Origin: an uncultured Pseudodesulfovibrio sp.
Lineage (GTDB): Bacteria; Desulfobacterota; Desulfovibrionia; Desulfovibrionales; Desulfovibrionaceae
Assembly (NCBI GenBank): GCA_947259235.1
Contig: CAMYLL010000165.1
Location: forward strand, 1 to 6,330
Direction of reading: 5' to 3'
Length of the DNA stretch: 6,330 nt
Under the pieces are notes generated by a model. The model did not search any database. It was given only the letters and a program-made list of their open reading frames with translations, and had not been told where the DNA came from. The translations under genes were made by a program, and so were the position numbers. This document shows positions 5,886-6,330 of this stretch, in pieces (position 1 is the first letter of the stretch; every line of letters begins with the position of its first letter).

Positions 5886-6330
5886 TTAGAAAGTCTGCTT
5901 GAACAAATCGTCCGCCGATCCGGTGGCATCGCCACTCGCCCCAGCGGGCACTGCGGTTTCGGTGGGTTCCGTACCCACCTTGAACGGCAGGAAAAACTCC
6001 GTCGCGGAACCGGACGAGGCCAGCTGTCCTGTTGCCCCGTCAACTCGCACCATAACAATTCCCGGCGGCTGGGTGAAGTCCTGATAGGGATAATCTTCCT
6101 CCACCTTCTTGCGGTAGCCCACCCACAAAGGACTGGCCGCCCGTGACCCGGTTTCCCACTTGCCCATGGGCTTCATCTCGTCGAAGCCGACATAGACGCC
6201 GGTGAGCAGATAGGGAGTGTACCCCATGAACCACGCGTCCACCTCGTTGTTGGACGTGCCGGTCTTGCCCGCTATGGGCCTGTTGAGCACCTTGGCGCGC
6301 CATCCTGTGCCGTTTTGCACAACCTGTTTC
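5886..6330 (-). CDS. mrcA: Class A penicillin-binding protein (PBP1A type), C-terminal part only
   Basis: Only the last 147 codons or so are in the window; the frame continues past the right edge, so the internal GTG at 6318-6320 is not a start. The fragment opens with KQVVQNGTGWRAK, followed by the transpeptidase motif KTGTSN (about 6249-6266), the third active-site motif of penicillin-binding transpeptidases. WFMGYTPYLLTGVYVG and a segment with ASPLWVGY follow, as in PBP1A bifunctional peptidoglycan synthases, which act at the periplasmic face of the inner membrane. The tail is rich in Ala, Gly, Thr and Ser and ends in DDLFKQTF. The glycosyltransferase domain and the SxxK and SxN motifs are outside the window, so the class A assignment rests on similarity of this end. 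It is probably transcribed with the downstream phzF. Confidence 0.9.
   Translation of the reverse strand, partial: KQVVQNGTGWRAKVLNRPIAGKTGTSNNEVDAWFMGYTPYLLTGVYVGFDEMKPMGKWETGSRAASPLWVGYRKKVEEDYPYQDFTQPPGIVMVRVDGATGQLASSGSATEFFLPFKVGTEPTETAVPAGASGDATGSADDLFKQTF

Noticed and set aside
1..6330. Search for a novel multi-gene system, CRISPR array, insertion sequence or phage genes
   Set aside because: No direct-repeat array, transposase, integrase, toxin-antitoxin pair or cluster of unknown genes is seen. All main genes belong to known families, and only the left edge is unexplained.

Overview
The window looks like ordinary core chromosome of a GC-rich Gram-negative bacterium. The proteins and gene arrangement resemble Desulfovibrionaceae or related Desulfobacterota, but that placement is an impression from protein style, not a database result. 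All coding regions except the left edge share a GC-rich codon bias, which also produces long spurious antisense frames.

Layout, left to right. Positions 1-808 (minus) hold a polytopic membrane protein of 251 aa that appears to lack the C-terminal half expected for a transporter. It overlaps, by an ATGA junction, the first 18 codons of another frame that runs off the left edge. Base composition drops sharply there (20 G+C in positions 1-60). Positions 809-1008 hold a candidate promoter with a palindrome over its -10 region and a strong minus-strand terminator. Next is a tRNA-Ser(GGA) gene (minus), followed by the pyrK-pyrD pair (minus; pyrK is promoter-proximal) encoding the two subunits of class 1B dihydroorotate dehydrogenase. 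Divergent from pyrK, with only 11 bp between the start codons, is a 660-aa U32-family protein (plus) with a cysteine cluster typical of Fe-S U32 enzymes. It ends at a strong terminator. Converging on it from the right are a PhzF-family protein and, upstream of that with a 14-bp gap, the C-terminal end of a class A penicillin-binding protein (PBP1A type) cut by the right edge.

Functional links. PyrD and PyrK act together in de novo pyrimidine synthesis: PyrD oxidises dihydroorotate and PyrK passes the electrons to NAD+. The PBP1A and phzF genes are probably co-transcribed, but no shared pathway is evident. U32 relatives modify RNA or ubiquinone precursors, or are annotated as peptidases; the substrate here cannot be told from sequence. 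I found no defence locus, CRISPR array, complete insertion sequence or clearly novel multi-gene system. The points most worth following up are the truncated membrane protein at the low-GC left edge, the interlocked pyrK/U32 starts, and the long U32 protein.
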